Source: Pseudomonas sp. Fl4BN1
GTDB lineage: Bacteria; Pseudomonadota; Gammaproteobacteria; Pseudomonadales; Pseudomonadaceae
Assembly (NCBI RefSeq): GCF_009908285.1
Contig: NZ_JAAARM010000012.1
Span: 62,001-126,000, forward strand
Length of the DNA: 64,000 nucleotides
Direction of reading: 5' to 3'
Below the pieces are notes generated by a model. It searched no databases and was not told where the DNA came from. It saw nothing but the letters and a program-made list of their open reading frames with translations. Position numbers and translations under genes: made by a program. Below are positions 9,999-19,864 of the stretch, one piece after another (positions within the stretch are counted from its first letter, which is position 1; each line of letters starts with the position of its first letter).

Positions 9999-11564
9999 GT
10001 GCGTCTCAATTTGCCGGTCACCTCTATTGAGCAGACCTTTCCCGACCAGCAGCGGCTCATATCCGCCACCGATACCAATAGTCAGATTACCTATTGCAAT
10101 GCCGAGTTCGCTGCCATGAGTGGTTTCAGCCAGGCCGAGCTGGTTGGCAGCCCCCATAACCTGGTGCGCCACCCGGATATGCCGGCGGCGGTATTCGAGT
10201 CGATGTGGGGCTACTTGAAGGCCGGCCAGAGCTGGATGGGCGTGGTGAAGAACCGCTGCAAGAACGGCAATTTCTATTGGGTCAGTGCTTATGTCACGCC
10301 GATTCTCGAGGATGGACGGCTGGTGGGTTACGAGTCGGTCCGGGTCAAGCCGACCCGGGAACAGGTGAGTCGCGCCGAGGTCCTTTATGCGCGGTTGCGG
10401 GCTAACAAGTCACCGGTCTCGGTCTGGCGGCGCATGGAAGCCGCAGCCCGTCCGCTGCTGCTGCCGGTGGCAGTGGCGGTGGGTTGCCTGGCGGCGTTCA
10501 ACTGGCTGCCAACGGCGGCGGCGCAAGGGGTGACGGTTGCGGGGTTCGTCGCTGTCGGGCTGCTGGCCCAGCGGCGCTTGGGGCAGCAGCTCAAGCAGAT
10601 TGTCAGCAGCACCCCGAACACCTTTGCCGATCCGATCTGTGCCCTGGCCTACAGCGAAGCGCTGGGGCCGGCGGCGCAGTTGCAGATGGTCCTGGTCAGC
10701 GAAGAGGCGCGGCTGAAAACCGCCTTGACCCGTCTCAGCGATCTGGCGCGGCAGATGGCTACGGCGGCGGCCGACTCCAGCCTGCTGTCCAGTCGCACCG
10801 AGTCGGCCCTGCTGGAGCAGCGGGCCGAGACCGACATGACCGCTGCCGCCATGACCCAGATGGCCGCCTCGATCACCGAGGTGGCCGAACATGTGCAGCA
10901 CACTGCCAGCGAGGCCCATACCGCCAACCTCCTGGCCCAGCAGGGCAGCCAGGTGGCGGGCACTTCGCGCGATGCCATCCAGCTGCTGGCCCGCACCGTC
11001 ACCCAGATCAACCAGGCGGTGGGCGACCTGGCCGGACAGACCCAGGACATCATGGTGGCGGCGAGCATGATCCAGGCGATTGCCGACCAGACCAACCTGC
11101 TGGCCCTGAATGCCGCGATCGAGGCCGCCAGGGCCGGTGAGCAAGGCCGCGGATTTGCCGTGGTCGCCGACGAGGTGCGGGCCCTGGCCGGCAAGACTCG
11201 CGAATCGACCCAGCAGATTCAGGGGATCATCCAGAGCCTGCGGGCCGGTGCCGATGAAGCGGTGCAAATTGCCAGCCTGGGCATAGAGGAAGCCGAACAG
11301 GGCGTGCAACAGGTGTTGCAGGCGCAGCAGGCCTTGCAGGGGATCGGCGCGGCGGTTGAGCGCATTACTGACATGAGCCAGCAAATGGCCGCGGCATCCC
11401 AGGAGCAGTCACATGTAGCCGAATCGGTTTCCGAACAGATCAACAGTGTCGCTGCCACGGTGCAGCGCACTGCCGAGAATGCCAGCGCCGGAGTGGTTCG
11501 CGGCGCTGAGCTGGAAAACATCTCTTCCGGGTTGCGTGCCCTGGTCGAGCGGTTCAACCGCTAG
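9999..11564 (+). CDS. Aer-type PAS/methyl-accepting chemotaxis receptor
   Basis: A 521-residue chemoreceptor with the Aer layout: N-terminal PAS domain (about 20-120, [47 protein letters not shown]), a short hydrophobic hairpin (about 150-190), and a C-terminal MCP signalling domain with the conserved tip [20 protein letters not shown]. No periplasmic sensor domain, so it should sense redox or oxygen through a PAS-bound flavin. GTG 9999 is chosen because GGAG precedes it by 8 bases and this aligns with the 521-residue aer gene at 37579-39144. The next gene (PAS-GGDEF-EAL) starts 18 bp later. Confidence 0.9.
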   Translation: MRLNLPVTSIEQTFPDQQRLISATDTNSQITYCNAEFAAMSGFSQAELVGSPHNLVRHPDMPAAVFESMWGYLKAGQSWMGVVKNRCKNGNFYWVSAYVTPILEDGRLVGYESVRVKPTREQVSRAEVLYARLRANKSPVSVWRRMEAAARPLLLPVAVAVGCLAAFNWLPTAAAQGVTVAGFVAVGLLAQRRLGQQLKQIVSSTPNTFADPICALAYSEALGPAAQLQMVLVSEEARLKTALTRLSDLARQMATAAADSSLLSSRTESALLEQRAETDMTAAAMTQMAASITEVAEHVQHTASEAHTANLLAQQGSQVAGTSRDAIQLLARTVTQINQAVGDLAGQTQDIMVAASMIQAIADQTNLLALNAAIEAARAGEQGRGFAVVADEVRALAGKTRESTQQIQGIIQSLRAGADEAVQIASLGIEEAEQGVQQVLQAQQALQGIGAAVERITDMSQQMAAASQEQSHVAESVSEQINSVAATVQRTAENASAGVVRGAELENISSGLRALVERFNR

Positions 11565-11582
11565 CGACAGTGAGTTTGACTC

Positions 11583-13301
11583 ATGGATGAGAAATACCGC
11601 AGGGCCGTCGATGCCGCCGCCATCTTCTCCGAGACTGATCTCGGCGGCAGCATCACCTATGTCAATGACCTGTTCTGCCAGGTGTCGGGCTATAGCCGCG
11701 AAGAGCTGATCGGTGCCAACCACCGGATGCTCAGTTCCGGGCTGCACCCGCAAGAGTTCTTTACCGGGCTGTGGCAGACCATCACCCAGGGACAGGTGTG
11801 GAAGGGCGAGATCTGTAATCGCGCCAAGGACGGCAGCCTGTACTGGGTCGACAGCACCATGGTGCCGCTGGTGGATCAGCGCTCCGGCAAGGTGGTGCGT
11901 TACGTATCGATCCGTTTCGATGTCAGCGAGAAGCGCCAGTTGCTGCACTCGCTGCAATGGCGGGTCGGACATGACGTACTTACCGGCTTGCCCAACCGGG
12001 CCTTTCTGTCGGACTTGCTGCATCAGGCCCTAGAATTCTCCCGCCAGGAGGATATTCCCCTGGCGGTGTGCATGCTTGATCTCGACGGCTTCAAGGCAGT
12101 CAACGATGGCTACGGACACGCCTGCGGTGACCTGCTGCTGGTGGAAGTGGCTGCGCGCCTGCGCTCGATCATCCGTGGTGAGGATGTGGTGGCGCGGCTG
12201 GCCGGTGACGAGTTTGTGCTGATCCTGCGTTATGTGCGCGACATGCTTGAGTTGCGCGCAGCGTTGCAGCGGGTGCTGACCACCATTTCCCAGCCGTATA
12301 CGATCCAGGGCAAGGACATCAACGTCTTTGCCAGCATTGGCGTGACCCTGTTCCCCACCGATAACCATGACGCCGACACCTTGTTGCGCCACGCCGACCA
12401 GGCCATGTACGTAGCCAAGCAAAGCGGGCGCAATCGCTTCCATTTGTTCGATGTCCTGCGTGATCGCGAGGTGATGGTCACCTACCAGACCGTCGAACAG
12501 GTGCGCCAAGCGTTGAATACTGGCGAGCTGCACCTGTATTTCCAGCCCAAGGTCAATATGCGTAGCGGTGCGGTGGTGGGGTTCGAGGCAATGCTGCGCT
12601 GGCAGCACCCGCAGCGCGGCATGCTCGCCTCCCAGGAGTTTCTGCCACCGGTGGAGGAGACCGACCTGATCGTCGACATCGGCGAGTGGGTCATGGACCA
12701 GGTAATGACCCAGGTGCAATGCTGGCAAGCGGCGGGGCATGCCTGGCCGGTAAGCCTGAATATCGCGGCGCGGCATTTTCAGCGCACGGATTTTGTCGAG
12801 CGGCTCAAGGGCATGCTCGATCATTACCCGGATGTCTCGCCGCAATTGCTGGACCTGGAGATCGTCGAGTCAGTGGCGGTCGACAATATCCAGCGGGTCA
12901 GCGATTGCCTCGATGCGTGCCAGGGCCTTGGCGTGCAGTTTTCCCTGGGGGATTTCGGCACCGGCAATTCATCCCTCAGCTACCTCAAGCGACTGCGCAC
13001 CCAGACCATCAAGATCGACCGGCTGTTTGTCCGCGACATACTTCACGACAGGGACGATCAGGCGCTGATCCAGGCTTTGGTGGGCCTGGCCCGGGCATTT
13101 GGCCGGCAGGTGGTCGCCGAGGGGCTGGAGAGCCTGGCGCATGGCGAGCAACTGATGGCTCTGGGCTGTGAGGTGGCTCAGGGAGACTTTATTGCCGCGC
13201 CGATGCCGGCCGATGCGGTTTTGACCTGGGTGCTGAGCTTCGAGCCACCACGGCCATGGCGCTGCGGCGCAGTTCAGGGTGAGGCAGTGCCAGAGGCTTG
13301 A
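11583..13301 (+). CDS. PAS-GGDEF-EAL protein with degenerate EAL domain
   Basis: A 572-residue cyclic-di-GMP-type signalling protein: PAS (about 12-118, ITYVNDLFCQVSGYSREELIG), GGDEF (about 130-290), EAL (about 305-555). The GGDEF signature is AGDEF (207-211), a variant often compatible with cyclase activity. In the EAL domain the signature is EAM (335-337), and the usual DDFGTG is GDFGTG, with Gly456 replacing a metal-binding Asp. Asn393, Glu429, Lys477, Asp479, Glu513 and Gln533 look conserved. Phosphodiesterase activity is therefore doubtful, while c-di-GMP binding may remain. It follows the aerotaxis receptor by 18 bp, suggesting co-transcription and a shared redox cue. Its end overlaps the convergent gene by 28 bp. 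Confidence 0.9.
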   Translation: MDEKYRRAVDAAAIFSETDLGGSITYVNDLFCQVSGYSREELIGANHRMLSSGLHPQEFFTGLWQTITQGQVWKGEICNRAKDGSLYWVDSTMVPLVDQRSGKVVRYVSIRFDVSEKRQLLHSLQWRVGHDVLTGLPNRAFLSDLLHQALEFSRQEDIPLAVCMLDLDGFKAVNDGYGHACGDLLLVEVAARLRSIIRGEDVVARLAGDEFVLILRYVRDMLELRAALQRVLTTISQPYTIQGKDINVFASIGVTLFPTDNHDADTLLRHADQAMYVAKQSGRNRFHLFDVLRDREVMVTYQTVEQVRQALNTGELHLYFQPKVNMRSGAVVGFEAMLRWQHPQRGMLASQEFLPPVEETDLIVDIGEWVMDQVMTQVQCWQAAGHAWPVSLNIAARHFQRTDFVERLKGMLDHYPDVSPQLLDLEIVESVAVDNIQRVSDCLDACQGLGVQFSLGDFGTGNSSLSYLKRLRTQTIKIDRLFVRDILHDRDDQALIQALVGLARAFGRQVVAEGLESLAHGEQLMALGCEVAQGDFIAAPMPADAVLTWVLSFEPPRPWRCGAVQGEAVPEA

Positions 13302-14044
13302 GCGTGGGGCTGCAGGTCGACGTAGCGCTGGACGATGGCATCGATCTCGCCGGACACCTTCATTTTCTGCAGGGTCCGCAGAATCCGCTGTGCAGGCACC
13401 GCCGGGTCGTTGCGCACATAGCAGCTGACGGCTTGCTCCTGGAGCATGGCGACGCTGTACAGCGGGTTGCCTGATGCCTGGGTCTTGTTGAACCAGTCCA
13501 AGGTCCATTGGCTGGCGATGGCGTAGCGGTAACGCCCGACCACTAGCTTGCGTAATACCTGTTCCTCGTTGCGGGCGTCATCGCGAATCAGCTGGTTGGC
13601 GTCGAACAACGGCTGCAAGGGGGTGTAGGTGTAGCTGAGGACGGTGCCGATGTGCTGGCGGGACAACTCCTGCAGATTGACCACGGCGGGAATCTGGCTG
13701 CTGCTCACCAGCAGGTTGCGTTGCTCGAACAGTGGCACGCTCCATAGATAATCCCCGGACAGGTTCGGCAACCAGGCCTGGGCCGCGTAGCAGCGTATAT
13801 CGACTTCACCCTGGGCCATGGCGTTTTGCACCCGGGCCCGGGCCAGGACGTGGAACTCGGCGTGGGTGCCCAAGTGCCGGGCCAGGCTGTTCATGGTGTC
13901 GTAGAGGATACCGGCGGTGGGTTGATCACCCTCGACCTGGATGGTCGGCATGGCCCAGCTGTCGGCGATGACAAAGCGCAAAGGCGGCTCTGCGGCCTCC
14001 AGGCCGGTACTGAGGAGAAGCAGGGCGCCCCAAGTCAAACGCAT
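13274..14044 (-). CDS. Periplasmic solute-binding-like protein (SBP_bac_3 type)
   Basis: A 256-residue protein with a signal peptide (MRLTWGALLLLSTGLEAAE) and a type II periplasmic-binding fold of the family-3 class (LRFVIADSW, GILYDTMNSLARHLG, RYRYAIASQWTLDWF). ATG 14044 with GGAG upstream is chosen, as the longer open frame has no signal sequence at its start. No permease or ATPase genes are adjacent, so it may be a stand-alone sensor-type binding protein rather than part of a complete ABC importer. It lies convergent to the GGDEF-EAL gene and divergent from dnaX. Confidence 0.75.
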   Translation of the reverse strand: MRLTWGALLLLSTGLEAAEPPLRFVIADSWAMPTIQVEGDQPTAGILYDTMNSLARHLGTHAEFHVLARARVQNAMAQGEVDIRCYAAQAWLPNLSGDYLWSVPLFEQRNLLVSSSQIPAVVNLQELSRQHIGTVLSYTYTPLQPLFDANQLIRDDARNEEQVLRKLVVGRYRYAIASQWTLDWFNKTQASGNPLYSVAMLQEQAVSCYVRNDPAVPAQRILRTLQKMKVSGEIDAIVQRYVDLQPHAQASGTASP

Positions 14045-14181
14045 ATGATCTCCACGGCTCAACGGGCGGGCAATCCTTTGCAAAATGCAGCTTAGACAGA
14101 TTAGACGAGCGCGCCGGATGCAATTTCGCCCTTGCTCCGCTAGCATTACCGGCTTCCGCTTTCCAGTTGCGACGGTTTTCG

Positions 14182-16260
14182 ATGAGTTATCAGGTTCTTG
14201 CACGTAAATGGCGTCCGCGCTCGTTCCGCGAAATGGTCGGCCAGACCCATGTGCTCAAGGCTCTGATCAATGCCTTGGACAGCCAACGGCTGCACCACGC
14301 CTATCTGTTTACCGGCACTCGCGGGGTGGGCAAGACCACCATCGCGCGAATCATTGCCAAATGCCTGAATTGTGAAACTGGCATCACTTCCACGCCGTGT
14401 GGCACCTGTTCGGTGTGCCGCGAGATCGATGAGGGGCGTTTTGTCGACCTGATCGAGATCGACGCCGCGAGCCGGACCAAGGTCGAGGACACTCGTGAAC
14501 TGCTGGATAACGTGCAGTACGCACCGAGCCGCGGGCGCTTCAAGGTCTACCTGATCGACGAAGTGCACATGCTCTCCAGCCACTCGTTCAACGCCTTGCT
14601 CAAGACTCTCGAAGAGCCGCCACCCTACGTCAAGTTCATCCTGGCGACCACTGATCCACAGAAGCTGCCGGCGACCATCCTGTCCCGCTGCTTGCAGTTC
14701 TCCCTGAAGAACATGACCCCCGAGCGCGTGGTCGAGCACTTGAGCCACGTCCTCGGCGTGGAGAATGTGCCGTTCGAAGACGACGCGCTGTGGCTGCTGG
14801 GTCGCGCTGCCGACGGCTCGATGCGTGATGCCATGAGTCTCACCGACCAGGCCATCGCCTTTGGTGAAGGCAAGGTCATGGCCGCCGATGTACGGGCGAT
14901 GCTCGGCACCCTTGATCACGGTCAGGTCTACGACGTCCTGCATGCGCTGATCAACGGCGACGCCAAGGCATTGCTGGAAGCGGTGCGTCATCTGGCGGAG
15001 CAGGGCCCGGACTGGAACGGCGTGCTTTCGGAAATTCTCAACGTCTTGCACCGGGTAGCGATTGCCCAGGCGCTGCCGGAAGGGGTCGACAACGGACAGG
15101 GCGACCGTGACCGGGTGCTGGCCCTGGCCCAGGCGCTGCCAGCCGAAGACGTGCAGTTCTATTACCAGATGGGCCTGATCGGCCGTCGCGACCTGCCATT
15201 GGCGCCGGATCCGCGAGGAGGCTTCGAAATGGTCCTGCTGCGGATGCTGGCGTTCCGCCCGGCGGATACCGCAGATGCACCGAGACAGCTACTAAAGCCA
15301 GTGGGGATCAGCCAGGCCACAGTTGATTCCGCCCAAGCCGTGGCGGTACCAGCACCTGCTGTGCCTGTAACTGCTGTTGCTCCTGTTGCCAGTGCCCCGG
15401 TTGCTCCGGCGGTTGCTCCGGCGGTCGCGCCTGAAACCGTCGCGCAGCCTGTTGCCGAGGTGGTTGCAGTCGCGCCTGAACCGGTGGTCGCTGAACCGGT
15501 GATCGACCTGCCTTGGAACGACCCGGCGGAGCCGCCGATCGACCAGCAACCGGCTGTGGAACCGGTGTTGGAGGTGGCCGCCGAACAGCCCGAACTGACG
15601 CCGATGCCGACGCCTACCCCGGACAGCGTGGTGCCGGATGCGCCGGAATGGGTCAATGCACCGGTGCCCGAGCCAAGCGTTGCCGATGTCGATACCGCCA
15701 CTCCGGGGATCGACCTGGACGATGAGCCGCCGCTGGACGAGGACTACATCGAGCCGGATATGGATTCGGCCTACAGCTACCTCGATGAGCTGGCCAGTGA
15801 GCACGCCGCCGAGCCAGCTCCTGAACCCGAACCGGAACCTGCTGCCCAGCCGGCCACCGGCCTGGCCCTGGAGTGGTTGCAACTGTTTCCGAAATTGCCG
15901 ATCTCCGGCATGACCGGGAGCATCGCCGCCAACTGCACACTGATGGCTGTGGACGGTGACAATTGGTTGCTGCACCTGGACCCGGCCCACAGCGCACTGT
16001 TCAACGCCACCCAGCAGCGCCGGCTCAACGATGCGTTGAACCAGCACCACGGGCGCACCCTGAACCTCGCGATCGAGCTGATCAAGCCCGAGCAGGAAAC
16101 CCCGGCCCAGGCAGCCTCACGACGCCGTGCCAACCGCCAGCGCGAGGCGGAGGAATCGATCCACGCGGATCCGTTCATCCAGCAGATGGTCAAGGAGTTC
16201 GGTGCGGTGGTGCGTCACGATACTATTGAACCTGTCGAGGCCCTGGCCGCCCAGGGCTGA
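14182..16260 (+). CDS. dnaX: DNA polymerase III subunit tau (DnaX)
   Basis: Clamp-loader ATPase that joins the replicative polymerase cores. The 692-residue product has the AAA+ domain with Walker A GTRGVGKTT, a four-cysteine zinc module (NCETG...CGTCSVC), Walker B LIDEVHML, sensor 1 and the SRC arginine-finger motif (ILSRCLQFS). A Pro/Ala/Val-rich linker (about 375-560) leads to the tau-specific C-terminal domain (ALEWLQLFPKLPISGMTGS). ATG 14182 is chosen as MSYQVLARKWRPRSF is the invariant family N-terminus. I see no A-AAA-AAG slippery heptamer, so a short gamma form made as in E. coli is not indicated. ybaB follows 67 bp later. Confidence 0.96.
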   Translation: MSYQVLARKWRPRSFREMVGQTHVLKALINALDSQRLHHAYLFTGTRGVGKTTIARIIAKCLNCETGITSTPCGTCSVCREIDEGRFVDLIEIDAASRTKVEDTRELLDNVQYAPSRGRFKVYLIDEVHMLSSHSFNALLKTLEEPPPYVKFILATTDPQKLPATILSRCLQFSLKNMTPERVVEHLSHVLGVENVPFEDDALWLLGRAADGSMRDAMSLTDQAIAFGEGKVMAADVRAMLGTLDHGQVYDVLHALINGDAKALLEAVRHLAEQGPDWNGVLSEILNVLHRVAIAQALPEGVDNGQGDRDRVLALAQALPAEDVQFYYQMGLIGRRDLPLAPDPRGGFEMVLLRMLAFRPADTADAPRQLLKPVGISQATVDSAQAVAVPAPAVPVTAVAPVASAPVAPAVAPAVAPETVAQPVAEVVAVAPEPVVAEPVIDLPWNDPAEPPIDQQPAVEPVLEVAAEQPELTPMPTPTPDSVVPDAPEWVNAPVPEPSVADVDTATPGIDLDDEPPLDEDYIEPDMDSAYSYLDELASEHAAEPAPEPEPEPAAQPATGLALEWLQLFPKLPISGMTGSIAANCTLMAVDGDNWLLHLDPAHSALFNATQQRRLNDALNQHHGRTLNLAIELIKPEQETPAQAASRRRANRQREAEESIHADPFIQQMVKEFGAVVRHDTIEPVEALAAQG

Positions 16261-16327
16261 TCACTTAAAGGGCGCCGGGCCACGGGTCGGGCGCTGTTTC
16301 TATCCCGCGTAATTTGAGGTAATTCCC

Positions 16328-16666
16328 ATGATGAAAGGTGGCATGGCCGGCCTGATGAAGCAGGCACAGCAGATGCAGGAAAAAATGGCCAAGATGCAGG
16401 AAGAACTGGCCAACGCTGAAGTCACCGGCAAGGCCGGCGGCGACATGGTCACTGTGGTCATGACCGGTCGTCACGACATCAAGCGTGTGAGCATCGATCC
16501 GAGCCTGCTGGAAGGTGTCAGCGAAGACGACCGCGAAGTACTGGAAGACCTGTTCGCCGCTGCAGTGAACGACGCGGTCCGCAAGATCGAGTCCAACAGC
16601 CAGGACAAAATGTCCGGCATGACCGCTGGCATGCAACTGCCACCCGGCATGAAGCTGCCATTCTGA
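16328..16666 (+). CDS. ybaB: YbaB/EbfC nucleoid-associated protein
   Basis: A 112-residue DNA-binding protein of the YbaB/EbfC family: Met/Gln-rich N-terminal helix ([19 protein letters not shown]), beta core ([20 protein letters not shown]), and C-terminal Met/Gly/Pro tail. It normally lies between dnaX and recR in one operon. Here a terminator follows it and a dehydrogenase gene separates it from recR. Confidence 0.95.
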   Translation: MMKGGMAGLMKQAQQMQEKMAKMQEELANAEVTGKAGGDMVTVVMTGRHDIKRVSIDPSLLEGVSEDDREVLEDLFAAAVNDAVRKIESNSQDKMSGMTAGMQLPPGMKLPF

Positions 16667-16696
16667 TTCGTCCAGGTGCATTGGATGGATTAAACA

Positions 16697-16723
16697 AGCC
16701 AGGCCTCGAGCCTGGCTTTTTTT
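16697..16723 (+). terminator. Rho-independent terminator after ybaB
   Basis: AGCCAGGC (16697-16704), loop CTCGA, GCCTGGCT (16710-16717), then a run of T. Confidence 0.85.
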
Positions 16724-16745
16724 GTGCTGTCGATAAGCGCATCGT

Positions 16746-16771
16746 CCCAGGCAAGACAGCTCTTGCCTGGG
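16746..16771. repeat. Perfect 11-bp inverted repeat
   Basis: CCCAGGCAAGA (16746-16756) and TCTTGCCTGGG (16761-16771) with a 4-base loop. No T tract follows. It lies 25 bp after the ybaB terminator and about 135 bp before the oxidoreductase gene, so it could be a mobile palindrome or an operator. Confidence 0.45.
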
Positions 16772-16906
16772 CTTGAGCTGTTGTAGGCGCTGATTGTTCG
16801 GTGAAGGCTGGATCACGCCCTTTGCTAGAAACATCGAACGCCAGGGCCCGCCCAGGGTCTGCACCCTATGCAGTTTCATTCAAGCTTGCTTAAAGGAGTG
16901 TCCAGG

Positions 16907-17950
16907 ATGCCGCAGACATTGACCCTCAATCAGCGTGTGGTGCTGGTGTCCCGTCCCCAGGGCGCGCCGGTTCCGGAAAACTTCCGCCTGGAGCGCGTGG
17001 CCTTGGCGGAACTGGCGGATGGCCAGGTGTTATTGAAGACCCTCTACTTGTCCCTGGATCCCTACATGCGCGGGCGCATGAGTGACGCGCCGTCCTATGC
17101 CGCCCCGGTGGAGATAGGCGAGGTCATGACCGGTGGAGCTGTCAGTCGGGTCGAGCGTTCGCTGAACCCGAAGTTCCAGGAGGGCGATCTGGTGGTGGGC
17201 GCCACCGGTTGGCAAAGCCACTGCATTTGCGATGGCCGTAGCCTGATCCCGGTGCCGTCGGGCCTGCCTAGCCCGTCCATGGCCCTGGGTGTGCTGGGCA
17301 TGCCCGGGATGACGGCTTATATGGGGCTGATGGACATTGGCCAGCCCAAGGCCGGGGAAACCCTGGTGGTGGGCGCTGCGTCCGGCGCGGTTGGCTCCGT
17401 GGTCGGGCAGGTAGCGAAGCTCAAGGGGCTGCGGGTGGTGGGCGTAGCCGGCGGTGCCGAGAAATGCCGCTACGTGGTTGAGGCGCTGGGGTTCGATGCG
17501 TGCATCGACCACAAGAGCGCCGACTTCGCCGATGAGCTGGCGCAGGCCTGCTTCAAGGGCGTGGACATCTACTTCGAGAATGTCGGTGGCAAGGTGTTCG
17601 ATGCGGTACTGCCCTTGCTCAATCCCAAGGCGCGTATTCCCCTGTGTGGATTGATCGCCCAATACAACGCCCAGGAGTTGCCTCCGGGCCCGGACCGCCT
17701 GCCGCTGTTGCAGCGCTCGCTGCTGACCAAGCGGGTGCGTATCCAGGGCTTTATCGTCTTTGACGACTACGGCGACCGGCACTCGGAGTTCATCAAGGCC
17801 ATGGCGCCCTGGGTGCGCGAAGGCAAGGTCAAGTTCAAGGAGGACGTGGTCGAGGGCCTGGAGCAGGCGCCGCAAGCCTTTATCGGCCTGTTGGAAGGGC
17901 GCAACTTCGGCAAGCTGGTGATCAAGGTCGCCTCGGACGCGAGCATTTGA
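16907..17950 (+). CDS. NADP-dependent medium-chain oxidoreductase (CurA/leukotriene B4 dehydrogenase-like)
   Basis: A 347-residue zinc-independent MDR-family reductase. The N-terminal GroES-like fold has the LSLDPYMRGRM motif typical of this subgroup, and the Rossmann nucleotide site reads AASGAVGSVVGQVAKLKG. Such enzymes reduce the C=C bond of alpha,beta-unsaturated ketones or aldehydes with NADPH. ATG 16907 is supported by AAAGGAG 8 bases upstream. The gene has its own space behind the ybaB terminator and lies between ybaB and recR, unlike the usual direct linkage. Confidence 0.88.
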   Translation: MPQTLTLNQRVVLVSRPQGAPVPENFRLERVALAELADGQVLLKTLYLSLDPYMRGRMSDAPSYAAPVEIGEVMTGGAVSRVERSLNPKFQEGDLVVGATGWQSHCICDGRSLIPVPSGLPSPSMALGVLGMPGMTAYMGLMDIGQPKAGETLVVGAASGAVGSVVGQVAKLKGLRVVGVAGGAEKCRYVVEALGFDACIDHKSADFADELAQACFKGVDIYFENVGGKVFDAVLPLLNPKARIPLCGLIAQYNAQELPPGPDRLPLLQRSLLTKRVRIQGFIVFDDYGDRHSEFIKAMAPWVREGKVKFKEDVVEGLEQAPQAFIGLLEGRNFGKLVIKVASDASI

Positions 17951-18007
17951 CGCTACCCCGAGGCGCGGGTATAAACCGCGTCTCGTTGTTTTGTCGGACC
18001 TTTGCCC

Positions 18008-18610
18008 ATGAGCTTCAGCCCCCTGATTCGCCAACTGATCGATGCCCTGCGTACTTTGCCAGGCGTGGGTCAGAAAACCGCCCAGCGCATGGCCTTGCAG
18101 TTGCTCGAGCGTGATCGCAGCGGCGGCTTGCGCCTGGCCCAGGCCCTGAGCCTGGCCATGGAAGGCGTGGGGCATTGCCGCCAATGCCGAACCCTGACTG
18201 AAGACGAGCTGTGCCCGCAGTGTGCCGATCCGCGTCGTGACGACAGCTTGCTGTGTGTGGTGGAGGGGCCGATGGATGTGTACGCAGTGGAGCAGACCGG
18301 TTATCGCGGTCGCTACTTCGTCCTCAAAGGGCACTTGTCGCCCCTGGACGGCCTGGGTCCGGAAGCTATCGGCATTCCCCAGTTGCTGGCGCGGATCGCA
18401 GAGCAGGACAGCTTCAGCGAAGTGATCCTGGCCACCAACCCCACGGTGGAAGGTGAAGCGACGGCCCATTACATCGCCCAGCTCTTGGCCAACAAAGGTC
18501 TGATCACTTCGCGCATTGCCCACGGCGTGCCGCTGGGAGGTGAGCTGGAGCTGGTGGATGGCGGCACCCTGGCGCATTCATTTGCGGGGCGTAAACCCAT
18601 CGCGTTGTAG
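18008..18610 (+). CDS. recR: Recombination mediator RecR
   Basis: RecR acts with RecO/RecF to load RecA on gapped DNA. The 200-residue product shows the HhH region ([17 protein letters not shown]), a C4 zinc finger (CRQC...CPQC), and the Toprim domain ([37 protein letters not shown]) with the Walker-B-like C-terminus. ATG 18008 is chosen as [15 protein letters not shown] matches the family; no strong ribosome-binding site is visible. Confidence 0.96.
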   Translation: MSFSPLIRQLIDALRTLPGVGQKTAQRMALQLLERDRSGGLRLAQALSLAMEGVGHCRQCRTLTEDELCPQCADPRRDDSLLCVVEGPMDVYAVEQTGYRGRYFVLKGHLSPLDGLGPEAIGIPQLLARIAEQDSFSEVILATNPTVEGEATAHYIAQLLANKGLITSRIAHGVPLGGELELVDGGTLAHSFAGRKPIAL

Positions 18611-18715
18611 TTCACGCTCCGTTCGCCGGCTCCTGCAGGCGAACGCTAGATGGATTTTGTTGAAAACCAAGCAAGCGCTTGGTAAGTTTCCTCGACCCTT
18701 CAGAGGAGCTTGCCG

Positions 18716-19864
18716 ATGTCTGCCTGCCAGGAATACTTCGAACCCAGCCACCAGTTGGTCCGCGACAGCGTGCGACGTTTCGTCGAGCGTGAAATCCTCC
18801 CCGAGATCGATCAGTGGGAGGAGGCCGCGAGTTTTCCCCGCGAGTTGTATCTCAAGGCCGGCGCTGCCGGGATTCTTGGTATCGGTTATCCCGAAGTCCT
18901 GGGCGGCAGCCATGAAGGTGACCTGTTCGCCAAGATCGCCGCCAGCGAAGAGCTGATGCGCAGTGGTTCCGGTGGTTTGGTTGCAGGGCTGGGCTCGCTG
19001 GATATCGGTCTGCCGCCTATCGTCAAATGGGCGCGTGCCGAGGTGTCTGAGCGGGTCGCGCCGCTGGTGCTGTCCGGGGAGAAAATCTGTGCCCTGGCGG
19101 TGACCGAGCCTGGCGGTGGCTCGGACGTGGCCAATCTGCAGACCCGTGCGATACGCGACGGCGATCACTACCGGGTCAGTGGTAGCAAGACCTTTATTAC
19201 CAGCGGCGTACGCGCCGATTTCTATACTGTCGCGGTGCGCACGGGCGAACCCGGTTATGGCGGTATCAGTCTGCTGTTGATCGAGAAAGGTACCCCTGGC
19301 TTCACCGTGGGTCGGCAGTTGAAGAAGATGGGGTGGTGGGCTTCGGACACCGCCGAGTTGTTCTTCGACGATTGCCGAGTGCCAGTGGGTAACCTGATCG
19401 GTGCCGAGAACCTGGGGTTTGCCTGCATCATGGGCAACTTCCAGAGCGAGCGCCTGGCCCTGGCGCTGATGGCCAACATGACCGCTCAGATGGCCCTGGA
19501 GGAAAGCCTGAAATGGGCCCGAGAGCGTGAGGCCTTCGGCAAGCCGATTGCCAAGTTCCAGGTGCTTAAGCATCGTCTGGCAGAGATGGCGACAGCCCTG
19601 GAAGTCTCTCGGGAGTTCACCTACCGCCAGGCGGCGAAGATGGCCGCTGGCAAAAGTGTGATCAAGGAAATCTCCATGGCCAAGAACTTCGCCACTGATA
19701 CCGCCGATCGCATTACCAACGATGCGGTGCAGATCCTTGGCGGCATGGGCTACATGCGCGAAAGCCTGGTGGAACGCCTGTACCGCGATAACCGCATTCT
19801 CTCCATCGGCGGCGGCACCCGTGAGGTGATGAACGAAATCATCAGCAAGCAGATGGGGCTTTAG
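18716..19864 (+). CDS. Acyl-CoA dehydrogenase
   Basis: A 382-residue FAD-dependent acyl-CoA dehydrogenase. N-terminal helical domain (about 10-115), beta domain with the FAD motif ICALAVTEPGGGSDVANL, and C-terminal helical domain with QILGGMGYMRE and YRDNRILSIGGGTREVMN, where Glu in GGTRE-type contexts relates to adenine binding; the catalytic Glu position needs alignment. GAGGAG 8 bases before ATG 18716 decides the start. It is likely monocistronic. Chain-length preference cannot be read. Confidence 0.92.
   Translation: MSACQEYFEPSHQLVRDSVRRFVEREILPEIDQWEEAASFPRELYLKAGAAGILGIGYPEVLGGSHEGDLFAKIAASEELMRSGSGGLVAGLGSLDIGLPPIVKWARAEVSERVAPLVLSGEKICALAVTEPGGGSDVANLQTRAIRDGDHYRVSGSKTFITSGVRADFYTVAVRTGEPGYGGISLLLIEKGTPGFTVGRQLKKMGWWASDTAELFFDDCRVPVGNLIGAENLGFACIMGNFQSERLALALMANMTAQMALEESLKWAREREAFGKPIAKFQVLKHRLAEMATALEVSREFTYRQAAKMAAGKSVIKEISMAKNFATDTADRITNDAVQILGGMGYMRESLVERLYRDNRILSIGGGTREVMNEIISKQMGL

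Noticed and set aside
15240..15320. Programmed frameshift site in dnaX for a gamma subunit
   Set aside because: No A-AAA-AAG heptamer or following hairpin was found in this region; the nearest run is CTAAAG.
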